Shown here piece by piece: positions 45,649-56,639 of a stretch of 64,000 bases of DNA. Position numbers and translations under genes: made by a program. The stretch is from contig OX393553.1 of NCBI GenBank assembly GCA_947650365.1, forward strand, positions 71,099,463 to 71,163,462, in the 5' to 3' direction. Below the pieces are notes generated by a model, which was given only the letters and a program-made list of their open reading frames with translations, did no database searches and was not told where the DNA came from. Source of the stretch: Chamaelirium japonicum (Eukaryota; Streptophyta; Magnoliopsida; Liliales; Melanthiaceae). Numbering within the stretch: position 1 is the first letter of the stretch; the number at the start of each line of letters is the position of its first letter.

Positions 45649-45963
45649 CCTAAGGCCCCACTTGGAAAGAAGGCAACTAAAATATGGGCCTTCTTTGATT
45701 TGGACCCAAAACACCAACAGCCGTGCAACTCTTGCATAGGTCATCTCTCTCTCTCTCTCTGTATGTGTGTGTGTGTGCCCGCGCTAAATGACTACCAAAA
45801 TGGCTTGGCGAGTTGGTGACCTCGCTCGCGACCGACAACCTCTCAACCCACACCCACCATTTAGGCCCGACGCATTATGAAAAAAAATAATATAAAAATA
45901 CCCCATTTAGAATTTTCACCTTAGGCCTTAGTCTATATCGAGACAGCCATGCTCACTTCCCCA

Positions 45964-45964
<1 letters not shown>

Positions 45965-46038
<74 letters not shown>

Positions 46039-46072
46039 AGGTGGGTGGGTGAGAGGGGGGGGGGGGGGGGGG
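45965..46072. repeat. (CT)n followed by poly-G
   Basis: About 36 TC repeats to 46,036, then a G-rich spacer and a run of about 20 G. Confidence 0.9.
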
Positions 46073-46261
46073 GGTTGGTCGCGTCGAAGGCGCCCGCTTC
46101 GTGCCAATCGGTGCGGGCACGTCGAAGACAGTCAGGTGTGTTGTTGCCACATACGATGGTGGGGGTGTCTTGCTGTCAAAGGCGGCCCGCTGCATTGCTG
46201 ATAGGTGTGTTGCCGTTGAAGGCAGCTCGCTACAATGTCGACAGGCACGGGCATCCACTAG

Positions 46262-46699
46262 TATGATTACGGCCTAAAATTAATATATTTCTAAATTATT
46301 AGTTGGTTTCCTTACTTAGTCAATTTGATGGTCTATTCTGTCTAGGTCCTACGATCACTGACGGAATCGAATTCCGATGTCAGAAGCCCAAGGTATGATC
46401 GAAAGATCGATCCATTTGAGCCATTTTACACTATAAGGGTATTTTGATCATTTCAAAATAATTTAACATTCTATATGTGATAGGATTTTCAGTTCTGAAT
46501 GCATGACCACAAACGGAAGTCAATTCCGAATGTGTTTCCTCTAGTTATGGCCAAAATGGTCGGGTAAGTCATAATAAGGCCGGTGGATTGTTTTTAATTA
46601 AAAAAATAAGGTGCATTTTAGAAACTGAGTGTGGATTTAGTGAATTTAGAGTGGTTCTATCATGTTGTTATTTGGGTTAGCCCCAACTATAGTTAAGGA
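46262..46699. other. Spacer between Helitrons
   Basis: No gene or clear repeat seen. Confidence 0.4.
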
Positions 46700-47409
<710 letters not shown>

Positions 47410-47728
47410 TAATCTTTAGAACAATGGGCTTTTGCCCGATAACTAACTTTAAACCCAGTGGGCTTTGGCCCAGTGGTATTCATTCAAAATTCATGCACTT
47501 GAGCCCAATAACTTTTGGCCCAAATTAATTAACTATGCTTGGCCTGATTTCAGTGGCCTTTGACCCAAAATTAATTTAGTTTAAAAAAATTAGGAGCTTA
47601 CACCGGTGGTGGGGCCCGACGGTAATCGTGGTCCAGTGGCAGCGGAGGCCTGTGGCGACTGCAGGCGACGGTGGACGGCGGCGACTATCGGCAACGGTGG
47701 ACGGCACGTTGGCCGGCGGTGGTGGACC
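47410..47728. other. Flank of the gypsy element
   Basis: Short repeated GGGCTTTGGCCCA-type palindromic words are followed by a GGCGGTGGACGG-type GC-rich block that continues on the far side of the gypsy insertion (55,797). No gene seen. Confidence 0.4.
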
Positions 47729-48336
47729 TGTGGGGGAAATTTCCGAGCCGCCTTGATCGAGAACCCCGCCCCACAGCCTCAATTGAATGTTGATGATTTA
47801 TAGAGTTAGAGACTAAAAAGTAGGTAAAGAGAAAGAAGACACGTGGAGTTGTTGTCGAAGTTCGGTCTTACGACCTACGTCTCCCGGCGAGAGGTGCCAC
47901 CTGGTTTCCACTATAATGAATATAAAGGTGGGGAAGTGTTCTCTCGACAGACCGATAGAAGCTTTATACAGTGGGGGTTGCACAAAGCAACAAGAAAAGA
48001 ACAAGGAGGAGAGAAGTAAGCTCTAGCTTTGGCTTTGGAATCCTCTCTTCCTCTGATTGAATAACCAACCCCTTTTTCTGAATGTCTTGGGGGTCCTTTT
48101 ATAGCATAGTCAAGTGCCCAATATGGCAGTGATGATGTGACGGTGATGACGTGGCACTAGTTCTGGGCCTCCTTGCTGGGCCCTTATTGGGCCGTTGTGC
48201 GGGCCCAATAAGGGGGAAGGCTTGAATTGCGAGCCTTGTAGATTGGGTCCATAAGCCCGGACGGGCTTACTCACTTGGGCTATCGCGTGAGTCCATGCGG
48301 CTCTGATCCGGTCCGATACAATTTTTGCTCGGGTCA
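47729..48336 (-). repeat. Gypsy-type 3' LTR
   Basis: Plus-strand ends TGTGGGGGAAATTTCC ... ATTTTTGCTCGGGTCA; partner at 55,186-55,791. Confidence 0.85.
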
Positions 48337-48555
48337 GGACCTCCTGGGTCGGCTGGGATTCCATGGTGCAAACACCTTAGAATTCTTGCATGGTTGGCTA
48401 GGGCCATCGGAGTCACGGTTCGTATGAGTAGAGTTTTGACTCGTGTCACGAGCCAAGCCAACGTGTTCGTATAGGATACTTGTGCTGATCTTCTTTCCAT
48501 ATTTGTAGCCCTCCTGCTGTCATGGTCACGATTCTGCATTTATAGGAGCAGGTTG

Positions 48556-48935
48556 AAAAGTCTCGGTTTTATAAAGGGGTGTTCCCTAAAAAATAGTATG
48601 TTTTCCAACCGAGGCTTCTTCTCCTGTTGCCGACAACGAGGTCCTCTTGGTACGAGTCAAGAAGTCTTGGTTTTGTAAGTGGGCGTTCCCGAAAAATTAG
48701 TACGTTTCCTGACCGAGACCCTTTTCCTTCTGCCGACGTCGAGACTCTCTTGGTGCGACCCAAAAAGTCTCGGTTTTGTAAGGGGGCGTTCCCGAAAAAT
48801 CAGTGTGTTTTCCGATAGAGACTCTCTTCCTTCTACCGACGCCGAGACCCTTTTGTTGCGAGCCAAAAAGTCTCGGTTTTGTAAGTGGGCGTTCCTGAAA
48901 AATTAGTGTGTTTTCCGACCTGGACCCTTTTCCTT
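48556..48935. repeat. Tandem array, about 104-bp unit, nearly four copies
   Basis: Each unit begins AAAAGTCTCGGTTTTGTAAG, contains GGGCGTTCCCGAAAAATTAG and ends near TTGGTGCGACCC. Confidence 0.85.
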
Positions 48936-48949
48936 TTTTTTTTATTTTG

Positions 48950-49210
48950 TGTGTGTGTGTTGTACACTGAAGATGGAGGCACGGCAAAAGTAGGCGCAAG
49001 GTCCATGCATGAGTAGGAGAGAGAGTAGGCGTCTCTCTTTCTCTCTTTGCTTTCACTTTCCCTTCTTTGACTTCATTCCTTCTTTCTCTTCTTTGTTTTG
49101 CTTTTTGTTTGTGCTGTACACCAAAGAAGGAGGCACATCAAAAGGGGCGCGGTTCGTGCATGAGTGGGAGAGAGAGTGACTTCTTTCTTTCTTTGACTCT
49201 TTTCTTTCTA
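48950..49210. repeat. Two-copy repeat of about 155 bp
   Basis: GTACACTGAAGATGGAGGCAC and GTACACCAAAGAAGGAGGCAC (first 20 bases similar) each lead into GCATGAGTGGGAGAGAGAG and CTTTCTTT-rich sequence. Confidence 0.65.
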
Positions 49211-49314
49211 TGTCCTCTTTCTTTTATCGTTTGGAAGGTTGGATCCCCTCTTTCTCCATTGGTGTCTACAATGGACGATGTGAGCACGCGTGGGGGGGTC
49301 GAACCCCCCGCTCT

Positions 49315-49505
49315 TCTCTGCATCTGGGTCGACTGCACAACAAGTTGGGCACGCACCATCTGGGTCAGCTACGCGACGTGGTGAGTACGCGGGTCCGGGT
49401 CGGCTGCACGACGAGGTGAGCACGCGAGGTCCGGGTCGGCTGCACGATGTGGTGAGCGCGCGGGGTCCGGGTCTGTAGCGCGACGAGGTGAGCATGCGAG
49501 GGGTT
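49315..49505. repeat. Tandem array, about 42-bp GC-rich unit, about four copies
   Basis: The words GGTCCGGGTCGGCTGC and ACGACGAGGTGAGCACGCG recur in order. Confidence 0.75.
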
Positions 49506-50224
49506 GGATCGGTTTTCGTGATCTACCGATCAGGGAGATGCTACCAGATTGGGTCACGGATGAGGAGCCATTGCGCAGATGCTCGAGATGGGTCAGCTTG
49601 GAAGCTCGGAGATCGGTGCCGATTGGCTCACGGGCTTGGAGTAGATCGGTGTCGAGCGGTCTGCAGGCTTGGAGCCGTGCTACTGATCGATGTCGAGGCG
49701 AGAATGATTGGGGGTGGGGGAGAGCACAAGACTTGGCCGACCGAGAGGCCCTGCCGTCACCGTCACTGATCGATTTGCGGTTGTCGCTACCCCATCTAGG
49801 TTGCGAGTGATGGGAGCCGCTCGTGTCGCAGGTCTCGGATCCGAGGAGGAGGAGTTGGTGGTCTTCTCTCCGGGCTGTTGATCCGGCACGAGGAAGAAGA
49901 GGGATGGGGTCACGTGTTTCCGATCAATTTCGAGGTGAGGGTGCGTGTGGCCAGATCTAAATATGGGGAGGCTATGATCCTCCTTCCAGCCACTGCGTGT
50001 CCTCCGAGAATTGATGCTTGCCACCTGCCTCTTACACCGAAAGCTTATTGAACCCCATATCGATTGGCGGTCCCATTTTCTTTTTTGTTTTGCTAGTGTG
50101 AATCCCCACCACTGGTTTCTGTGTTTGCTGTTTGATCGAAGCGAGGGATAAATGACAGACAACTCATGTGATGGTGATAAGTTGTTTTTAAAGTGGGACT
50201 TCTTCTTTAGGTTTTGGAGCAAAG

Positions 50225-51115
50225 TGATGTAGAAACCGAGACCCCCCCTCTCAGTTTTGACAAAACCGAGGGGGGGCTGTGTGTTGATGTCGATATGCCC
50301 CCCCTCTCGGTTTTCTGACCAAACTGAGAGGTGGACTGTTGTTGATGCCGACACACCCCCCCTCTCGGTTTTCTGACGAAACCGAGGGGTGGGGTGTTGA
50401 TGACGCCGAACACCCCCTTCTCAGTTTTCTGACGAAACCGAGGGGTGGGTTGCTGTTGATACCAAACGCCCACCCTCACGGTTTTCTAACGAAACCGAGA
50501 GGTGGACTATTGTTGATGCCGAACACCCCGACCCTCTTGGTTTCTTTTTTGATAAAACCAAGAGGTGGACTGTTGTTGATGTCGACACCTCTCCCCTTTT
50601 GGTTTTTTGTAAAACAAAGAGGTAGGTTGCTGATGGTGTGCCATCACCCCCTCCCCACTCGATTTTTTGCGCGAAACCGAGGGGGGCTGCTTGTTGATGC
50701 CTACACACCCCCCTCTCGGTTTTCTGTTAAAACTGAGGGGTGGATTGCTGATGACGCTGAACACCCCCGTCTCAGTTTTCTAACGAAATCGAGGGGTGGG
50801 TTGCTGTTGATGCCGAACACCCCCCCTTTCGGTTTTCTGTCGAAACCAAGGGGTGGGCTGCTGATGGTGTGTCGTCACCCCCTCCCTACTCGATTTTTTT
50901 TTGCGAAAACGAGGGGGGGGGGGGGGGCTGTTTGTTGATGCCGACACACCCCCCCTCTCAGTTTTCTGATGAAACCGAGGGGTGAGCTGCTAATGACGCT
51001 GAACACCCTCCCTCTCAGTTTTCTGACGAAATCAAGGGGTGGGTTATTGTTGATGCCGAACACCCCCCCTCTAGGTTTTTTGTTGAAGCCAAGGGGTGGG
51101 CTGTTGATGGTGCCG
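50225..51115. repeat. Tandem array of about 15 hairpin-forming 59-bp units
   Basis: Each unit has the form CCCCTCTCGGTTTTC-TGACG-AAACCGAGGGG plus a spacer of the type TGGGTTGCTGTTGATGCCGA. The unit's own arms are inverted repeats, so each can fold into a stem-loop. Spacers vary in a pattern: units 7-10 (about 50,585-50,816) are echoed in order by units 11-14 (50,817-51,059), a four-unit higher-order repeat. Confidence 0.85.
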
Positions 51116-51482
51116 ACCCCGTTATTGGGGCTGCTAGGAGAGGCTAAAAAGTGTCGGTATTAAAAATAGTGTATTTTCAGAATTTTGGTTCCTTCTGAAA
51201 CCGATACTTTTTCGGTCATATTCCTAAGGCACTGATGATCGAGGTCGTCAGCGAGGGACATCGCTACTGTTGGGGGGGCTTCTTAGAGATAATCTAAGAT
51301 GATGCCGCATGATGGCCAACCAGTCTTCACTCCATATACTATCGCACCTGGTTACTGTGTTCGCAAGGTACTACGGTCACGTGAGGGCGTTGACTTGGCC
51401 AGAATAAAGGAAGCACCCTTTTATCTCGTGTTACGATGGATTTTTCGCCCACCCAGCTCTTTACTTATCGTTTGTTCATTCA

Positions 51483-51725
51483 TTGCAGGCCGCTCTTTTC
51501 ATGATGAAAATCGTCAAGGGACCTGCTGTGTTGGGAAAATACCATCGAGAAACGAAGGAGGTTGTTTGCACTCCTCCTCTGCCACATATTGAGGATTCGG
51601 ACAGTGGCTCCGATGGTGAGCTCGGGCCATTAAAGCCCTTTGTGGACGAAGATCATGAGGAACACACCGTTGACTACACTAATGTGGAGACACACGTTGA
51701 CAGAGTTAGACCAACCACCTCCTGA
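51483..51725 (+). other. ORF on the strand opposite to gag in the gypsy-type element
   Basis: 80 codons including KIVKGPAVLGKYHRETKEVV and an acidic stretch IEDSDSGSDGELG. The first residues are preceded by a pyrimidine-rich tract and TTGCAG. I do not recognise the family. Antisense extra ORFs are known in some Tat-lineage gypsy elements, so it may be such a relic. No functional claim is made. Confidence 0.3.
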
Positions 51726-51843
51726 CCGGTTTGGAACTGTCAGTCGTTGAGAGAAGGTGATGACTGGTGATAATTTGATGCTTGGACCTGAGTGACAAGA
51801 CTAAGCTTGGACTTTTGATCAAATGCCAATACGTCGGCGATGA

Positions 51844-52025
51844 CGTCTCGGACTTTCTCTTTATGTGTCAAGGGTAGAGCCTTGGGTTTGTAGAGTCTCG
51901 AGGTGTTGGTCGCCTCGGACTTTGTCTTCGAGTGCCAAGGGCTGGGCCTTGGGTTTGTAGAGTGTCGAGGCATTAGTCACCTCAGACTTTGTCTTTAAGT
52001 GTCAAGGACAGGGCCTTGGGCTTGT
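51844..52025. repeat. Tandem array, about 74-bp unit, about 2.5 copies
   Basis: CTCGGACTTTGTCTT, GTGCCAAGGGCTGGGCC and TTGGGTTTGTAGAGT recur in order. Confidence 0.75.
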
Positions 52026-52060
52026 TCTCGTTGCATCGGATGAGTATAGTTGGCAGCTTA

Positions 52061-53245
52061 GATTGACCTGGATTGCCAGGAGCCTTTTTATCCCATTTTT
52101 GCTTCGAACTTTCGACTTGAATGGGTAGAATCGAAGTATTTTGTTGACCTGGGTTGCCAGGAGCATTTTCATTGTACCTTAAACTCGAGAGGGCGTAACC
52201 GAATTCCTTCGAGCTTCCGACTTGAACGGGCGGAATCGAAGGTCTTTGGTTGACCTGGGTTGTTAGGGACCTTTTTATCGGACTTTAGCCTCGAGAGGGC
52301 GTAACCGAATTGCCTTCGAGCTTCCAACTTGTACGAGTGGAATCAAAGGTCTTTGGTTGACCTGGGTTGCCAGGAGCATTTTTTTAAGACTTTAGCCTCG
52401 AGAGGGTGTAGCTGAATTGCTTTCGAGCTTCTGATTTGAATGGGCGGAATTGAGGGTCTTTGGTTTGACCTGGGTTGCTAGGAGTTCTTTTATCGGACTT
52501 TAGCCTCGAGAAGGCGTAGCCGAATTGCCTTCGAGCTTCCGACTTGAACGGATGGAATTGAAGGTTTTTGGTTGACCTGGGTTGCCAGGGGCCTTTTTAT
52601 CGGACTTTGGCCACGAGAGGGCATAGCCGAATAGCCATCGAGCTTCCGACTTGAACGGGCTGAATCGAAAGTCTTTGGTTGACCTGGGTTGCAAGGGGCC
52701 TTTTTATCAGACTTTAGCCTCAAGAGGGCGTAGCCGAATTGCCTTCGAGCTTCCAACTTGAACGGGCGGACTCGAAGGCCTTCGGTTGACTTGGGTTGTC
52801 AGGGGCCTTTTTATCGGTCTTTGGCCTCGAGAGGGCATAGCCGAATTGCCTTCGAGCTTCCGACTTGAATGGGCGAAATCTAAGGTCTTTGGTTGACCTG
52901 GGTTGCTAGGGGCCTTTTTATCGGACTTTGGTCTCGAGAGGGCGTAGCTGAATAGACTTCGAGCTTCCGACTTGAACGGGCGGAATCGAAGGTCTTTGGT
53001 TGACCTGGGTTGCCAGGGGCCTTTTTGTTGGACTTTACCCTCAAGAGGGCGTAGCCGAATTGCCTTCGAGCTTCTGACTTGAATGGGCGGAATCGAAGGT
53101 CTTTGGTTGACCTGGGTTGCCAGGGGTCTTTTTATCGGACTTTAGCCTCAAGAAGGCGTAGCCGAATTGCCTTTGAGCATCCGACTTGCATGGGCGGAGT
53201 CGAAGGTCTTTGGTTGACTTGAGTTGCCAGGAGTTTTTTTTTTTA
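52061..53245. repeat. Tandem array, about 107-bp unit, about 11-12 copies
   Basis: TTGACCTGGGTTGCCAGG recurs every 106-108 bp from 52,143 on. Between occurrences lie TATCGGACTTTAGCCTCGAG, GGGCGTAGCCGAATTGCC and CTTCCGACTTGAACGGGCGG. The array ends in a T-run at about 53,230. Confidence 0.9.
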
Positions 53246-53463
53246 TTATTATGCCTTCATCTAGTGGAATCACACTTTGAGAGATTTGATTTCAATAAAA
53301 AGCGGCACTTTATTGGCAAAACAAAGTTGCGGTTATAATTTTTCAGAGGTTGCCCAACAGACATTATGATTATGCATCCACGTATTACGTTGACTTTCTT
53401 CCTCCATAACTATTGCCTTTCTTTCTCTCGACCTGGTTCCTTGTCAGCGAGGTAGCCATCGAG

Positions 53464-55116
53464 TCATCCTTCTTGGATCAGGTCTTCGATGTGATGTTTT
53501 AGCTTTCGACATGTAAAGATTGGGTGGCCATGGCTGCGATGGAACGCACTGTAGTTTGTCGTATCTCCCGTTTGGTTGGAATTTGGAGGGAGAGGTTGCG
53601 GCCACTTGCAAAAGGGCTCGTTCCGCAAGTAGGCGAAGATATCTTCAATGGAGGTGTTCAGCTCAGTGAACACTCTTTGCTCCCTTGGAGTTCGCCTCTT
53701 CCCTGCCGGAGTGGCCTTCGGATCTTTATTGTTCCTTTTGGCCTGTACCTTTTGGTCGAACTCGGCATTTGCAGATTTCTTGTAGTGTGCTTCATTCGAA
53801 GCTTCGTCATCCTTCTTGTGTCAAAAGTCACAGGACTCGCGCTGCCTTCTAACCCGTAGCTGATTGTCCTCCACCTCTATCTCCCGTTGTACGTGTTTGA
53901 ACATTACCTCCAAGGAGCTGGGAGGATGCTGAATGAAGTTGATGTAGATATGGAGCTCTGGCCGGATAGTGTTTTGGAATGCTAGCATGATTGCCTCCTT
54001 ATTTTGAGATCGGTTAGTGAGCTCAGAGTGCTCATTGCGAAACCCCGTTGTGAAGCTACTCAACGACTCGTTAGAGCCCATTTTCAGCCGGAATAGGGTA
54101 TCGAGCTTCTTTTCCGGCTTCAAGTTCAGTCGGTAGTGATCCATGAAGAGCTCCACCAACTCTTCGAAAGTTGCCACCGCACTGGTGGGCGGTGTGTGGT
54201 ACCAATCGAGGGTAGGTCCCTCGAGGCTTTCCGCAAACATACGACAAAGAACATGGTTCTCATACTCGTATGGCGTTAGGGCCTGTTTGTAACCCAGGAT
54301 GTGGAGAGCAGGGTGTCACGTGATGCAGTTGAATTTGGGCAGGCTCAGAGTTCACCAACCTACAGGAAAAGGGGTTGCGAGCACCTCGGGATGCAGAGGC
54401 CCCGCTGAGGTGATTAATAGTCAGCGATCTTGATTGCGGCGTCCCACGTCGGTGGTTTGCCTTCGTCGGTAAAGTAGCTCACGTGCATCTAATGTTCTCG
54501 CATGCGAGTGAATGGGGCATCCAGTGGGCCCCGTTGATTCAGGTGACCTTTCTCGATGGCGGCCCAGCACACCATCGATGTCGAGGCATTCCCACACCAT
54601 TTGCCTCGGTGCTTGTGTGGATACTTGACGCCTTTCGGTGTGATCCTTCCTTGGTTCTTCGAGATAATGACTCGTAATTGGGCAAGTCTTCAATGGGCCT
54701 TCATTAGCGGCTAGAGGGTTGTGGGCCCCAGCCCCCGCCCTTTCAGCTGCCTTTTTCAAGGAGTCTCTCTCTTGTTCGAGGGCTACATTCTTCTTGAGGA
54801 GATTTAGCAGCTGGAAGTCAGCAGCCGAGATCTCGTATGTAGCATGAGGCTCACTTCCTTGAGTAGCGTATTCTTTTCCAGATCGTCGCCTCGGGGATGA
54901 CGGGTCTCGCCGATCGCTGCGCCCTTCTGAATGGCTGCCTTGCGGCCCCAGCCGCTCCCAAACACTTTTTTGGTTGGTTGTAACCAAAACTTCTTGTTCT
55001 TTTTCGATCAGCACATCATTTGTTCGTTCGGCACCCGCCTTCGGTGGGTTGGACCATCGAGCGTGTTGATGTCGGCGTGATGAAGGCGTTGAGGTTGACT
55101 TGTGGCTCGTCACCAC
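53464..55116 (-). pseudogene. Gypsy-type gag remnant
   Basis: 55,116-54,421 is a charged, low-complexity N-terminal part. 54,240-53,821 matches the Retrotrans_gag capsid region (FAESLEGPTLDWYHTPP, TFEELVELFMDHY, LGPE-type helix words replaced by RPELHIYINF). 53,673-53,464 has a zinc-knuckle-like block (FHRSHGHPIFTCRKLKHHIE). Broken and without pol; treated as a fossil. Confidence 0.8.
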
Positions 55117-55185
55117 AAGTTGAATAGGAGTCGGTAGAGGTGTGGGTAAGACCTCTAACGATATCCTACCGACGACACCAAAGAT

Positions 55186-55791
55186 TATGGGGAAAATTTC
55201 CGAGCCGCCTTAACCGGGAACCCCGCCCCACAACCTTGATTGAATGTTGATGGTTTGTAGAGTTAGAGATTAAAAGTAGGTAAAGAGAAAGAAGACACAT
55301 GGAGTTGTTGTTGAAGTTCGATTTTACGACCTACGTCTCCGGGCGAGAGGTGTCACATGGTTTCCACTATAATGAATATAAAGGTGGGGGAGTGTTCTCT
55401 CGACAGGCCGAGAGAAGCTTTTTACAGTGGGGGTTGCACAGAACAACAAGAAAAGAATAAGGAGGAGAGAAGTAAGCTCTAGCTCTGGCTTTGGGATCCT
55501 CTCTTCCTCTGATTGAATAACCAACTTCTTTTTCTGAATGTCTTAGGGGTCCTTTTATAGCATAGGCAAGTGCCCAATATGGCAGTGATGATGTGGCGGT
55601 GATGACGTGGCACTAGTTCTGGGCCTTCTTGCTGGGCCATTATTGGGCCGTTGTGCAGGCCTAATAAAGGGGAGGGCTTGAATTGCGGGCCTTACAGAGT
55701 GGGTCCATAAGCCCGGACGGGCTTACTCACTTGGGCCATCGCGCGAGTCCATGCGGCTCTACTCTGATCCGATACAATTTTTGCACCCACA
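55186..55791 (-). repeat. Gypsy-type 5' LTR
   Basis: Partner of 47,729-48,336; followed by target duplication GGACC. Confidence 0.85.
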
Positions 55792-55796
55792 GGACC

Positions 55797-56170
55797 GCAT
55801 CGGGGTTGGCCGGTGGTGATGGACGGCGGTGACCAGCGGCGCTTGGTGGTGGCGGCTGTGGTTAATGGGTGGTTGGGTGATGGGTTGGGCATGGATCCCG
55901 AGGAATCCTTGGGATTTGTGTGGTAAAAAGTGTAGGGGGGGGGGGAGTGGGTTATATAGCCTATTTTCATAATTCCAAAAGTCAAGTGTCTTAATTGCAA
56001 AACTGTACTTTATTATCTTATTACTGCTAAATTAGGTCAGAATCCAAGGGTCATGATCAGGTCAGAACTCCAAAGGTCCAACCCCTTCAGTTTGTTTGAC
56101 CTTGAACTCCCTTGCTACTTTATATATTTTATTTCCCTTTAATAGAAAAATTAAAACGGTTTAGTGGTTT
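55797..56170. other. Right flank of the gypsy element
   Basis: Continues the GC-rich GGTGATGGACGGCGG block, then a G-run (about 55,937) and AT-rich sequence. No gene seen. Confidence 0.4.
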
Positions 56171-56631
56171 AAGGGAAAATAATAAGAGATACACTTGGGG
56201 TTTTAGGGTTCAAATCTTTTACAAGGTTAATTTGGTTTCTGATTTTTAATTATCTTATATGTCGTTAAAAACGAAAAAGTTTATATACGGTTTTTGACCG
56301 TTTTGACGAGCCGGACGCAGTGGCGCTGCCCGATTTTTGATCCGAAATTTTTATAATTAAATTTTTATTTGTACTATTATTTAATTTTTTTAAAATTTTA
56401 AGGAAAAATAATAAGAGATAAACTTGGGGTTTTAGGGTTCAAATCTTTTACAAGATTAATTTGGTTTCTGTTTTTTAATTGTCTTATATGTCGTTAAAAA
56501 CGAAAAAAGTTTATATACGGTTTTTGACCGTTTTGACGAGCCGGACGCAGTGGTGCTGTCCGATTTTTGATCCAAAATTTTTATAATTAAATTCTTATTT
56601 GCACTATTATTTAATTCTTTTAAAATTTTGA
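56171..56631. repeat. Two-copy tandem repeat, about 230 bp
   Basis: AATAATAAGAGATACACTTG, CTTATATGTCGTTAAAAACG and GACGAGCCGGACGCAGTGG occur once in each unit (56,178 and 56,407 onward) with few differences. Confidence 0.9.
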
Positions 56632-56639
56632 GATGTTAC

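Larger units (their letters stand above)
43913..46261 (+). mobile_element. Helitron array, segment 3
   Basis: 2,349 bp, from TCTATATAACAAGGGACGG to GGCACGGGCATCCACTAG, followed by T at 46,262. It contains long CT microsatellites and an inserted hAT MITE. Its last 190 bases match the 3' ends of segments 1b and 2 (GAAGGCGCCCGCTTCGTGC and so on). Confidence 0.75.
47729..55791 (-). mobile_element. Non-autonomous Ty3/gypsy-type element (gag only, LARD-like)
   Basis: LTRs of about 606-608 bp lie at 47,729-48,336 and 55,186-55,791. They are flanked by a 5-bp target duplication GGACC (47,724-47,728 and 55,792-55,796). A Gypsy gag region lies next to the 5' LTR (55,116-53,464). A primer-site-like TTTGGTGTCGTCGG follows the 5' LTR. 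No protease, RT, RNase H or integrase is recognised; the other 5 kb are mainly tandem arrays. LTRs differ by very roughly 8 percent by eye, suggesting a few million years. The gag looks broken. The family could be Tat-like because of the long 3' non-coding part, but that is inference. Confidence 0.85.

Noticed and set aside
50225-51115. Regular repeats with palindromic parts looked superficially like a CRISPR array
   Set aside because: Spacers are themselves repeats, the context is a plant LTR element, and no cas genes exist. It is a tandem array.
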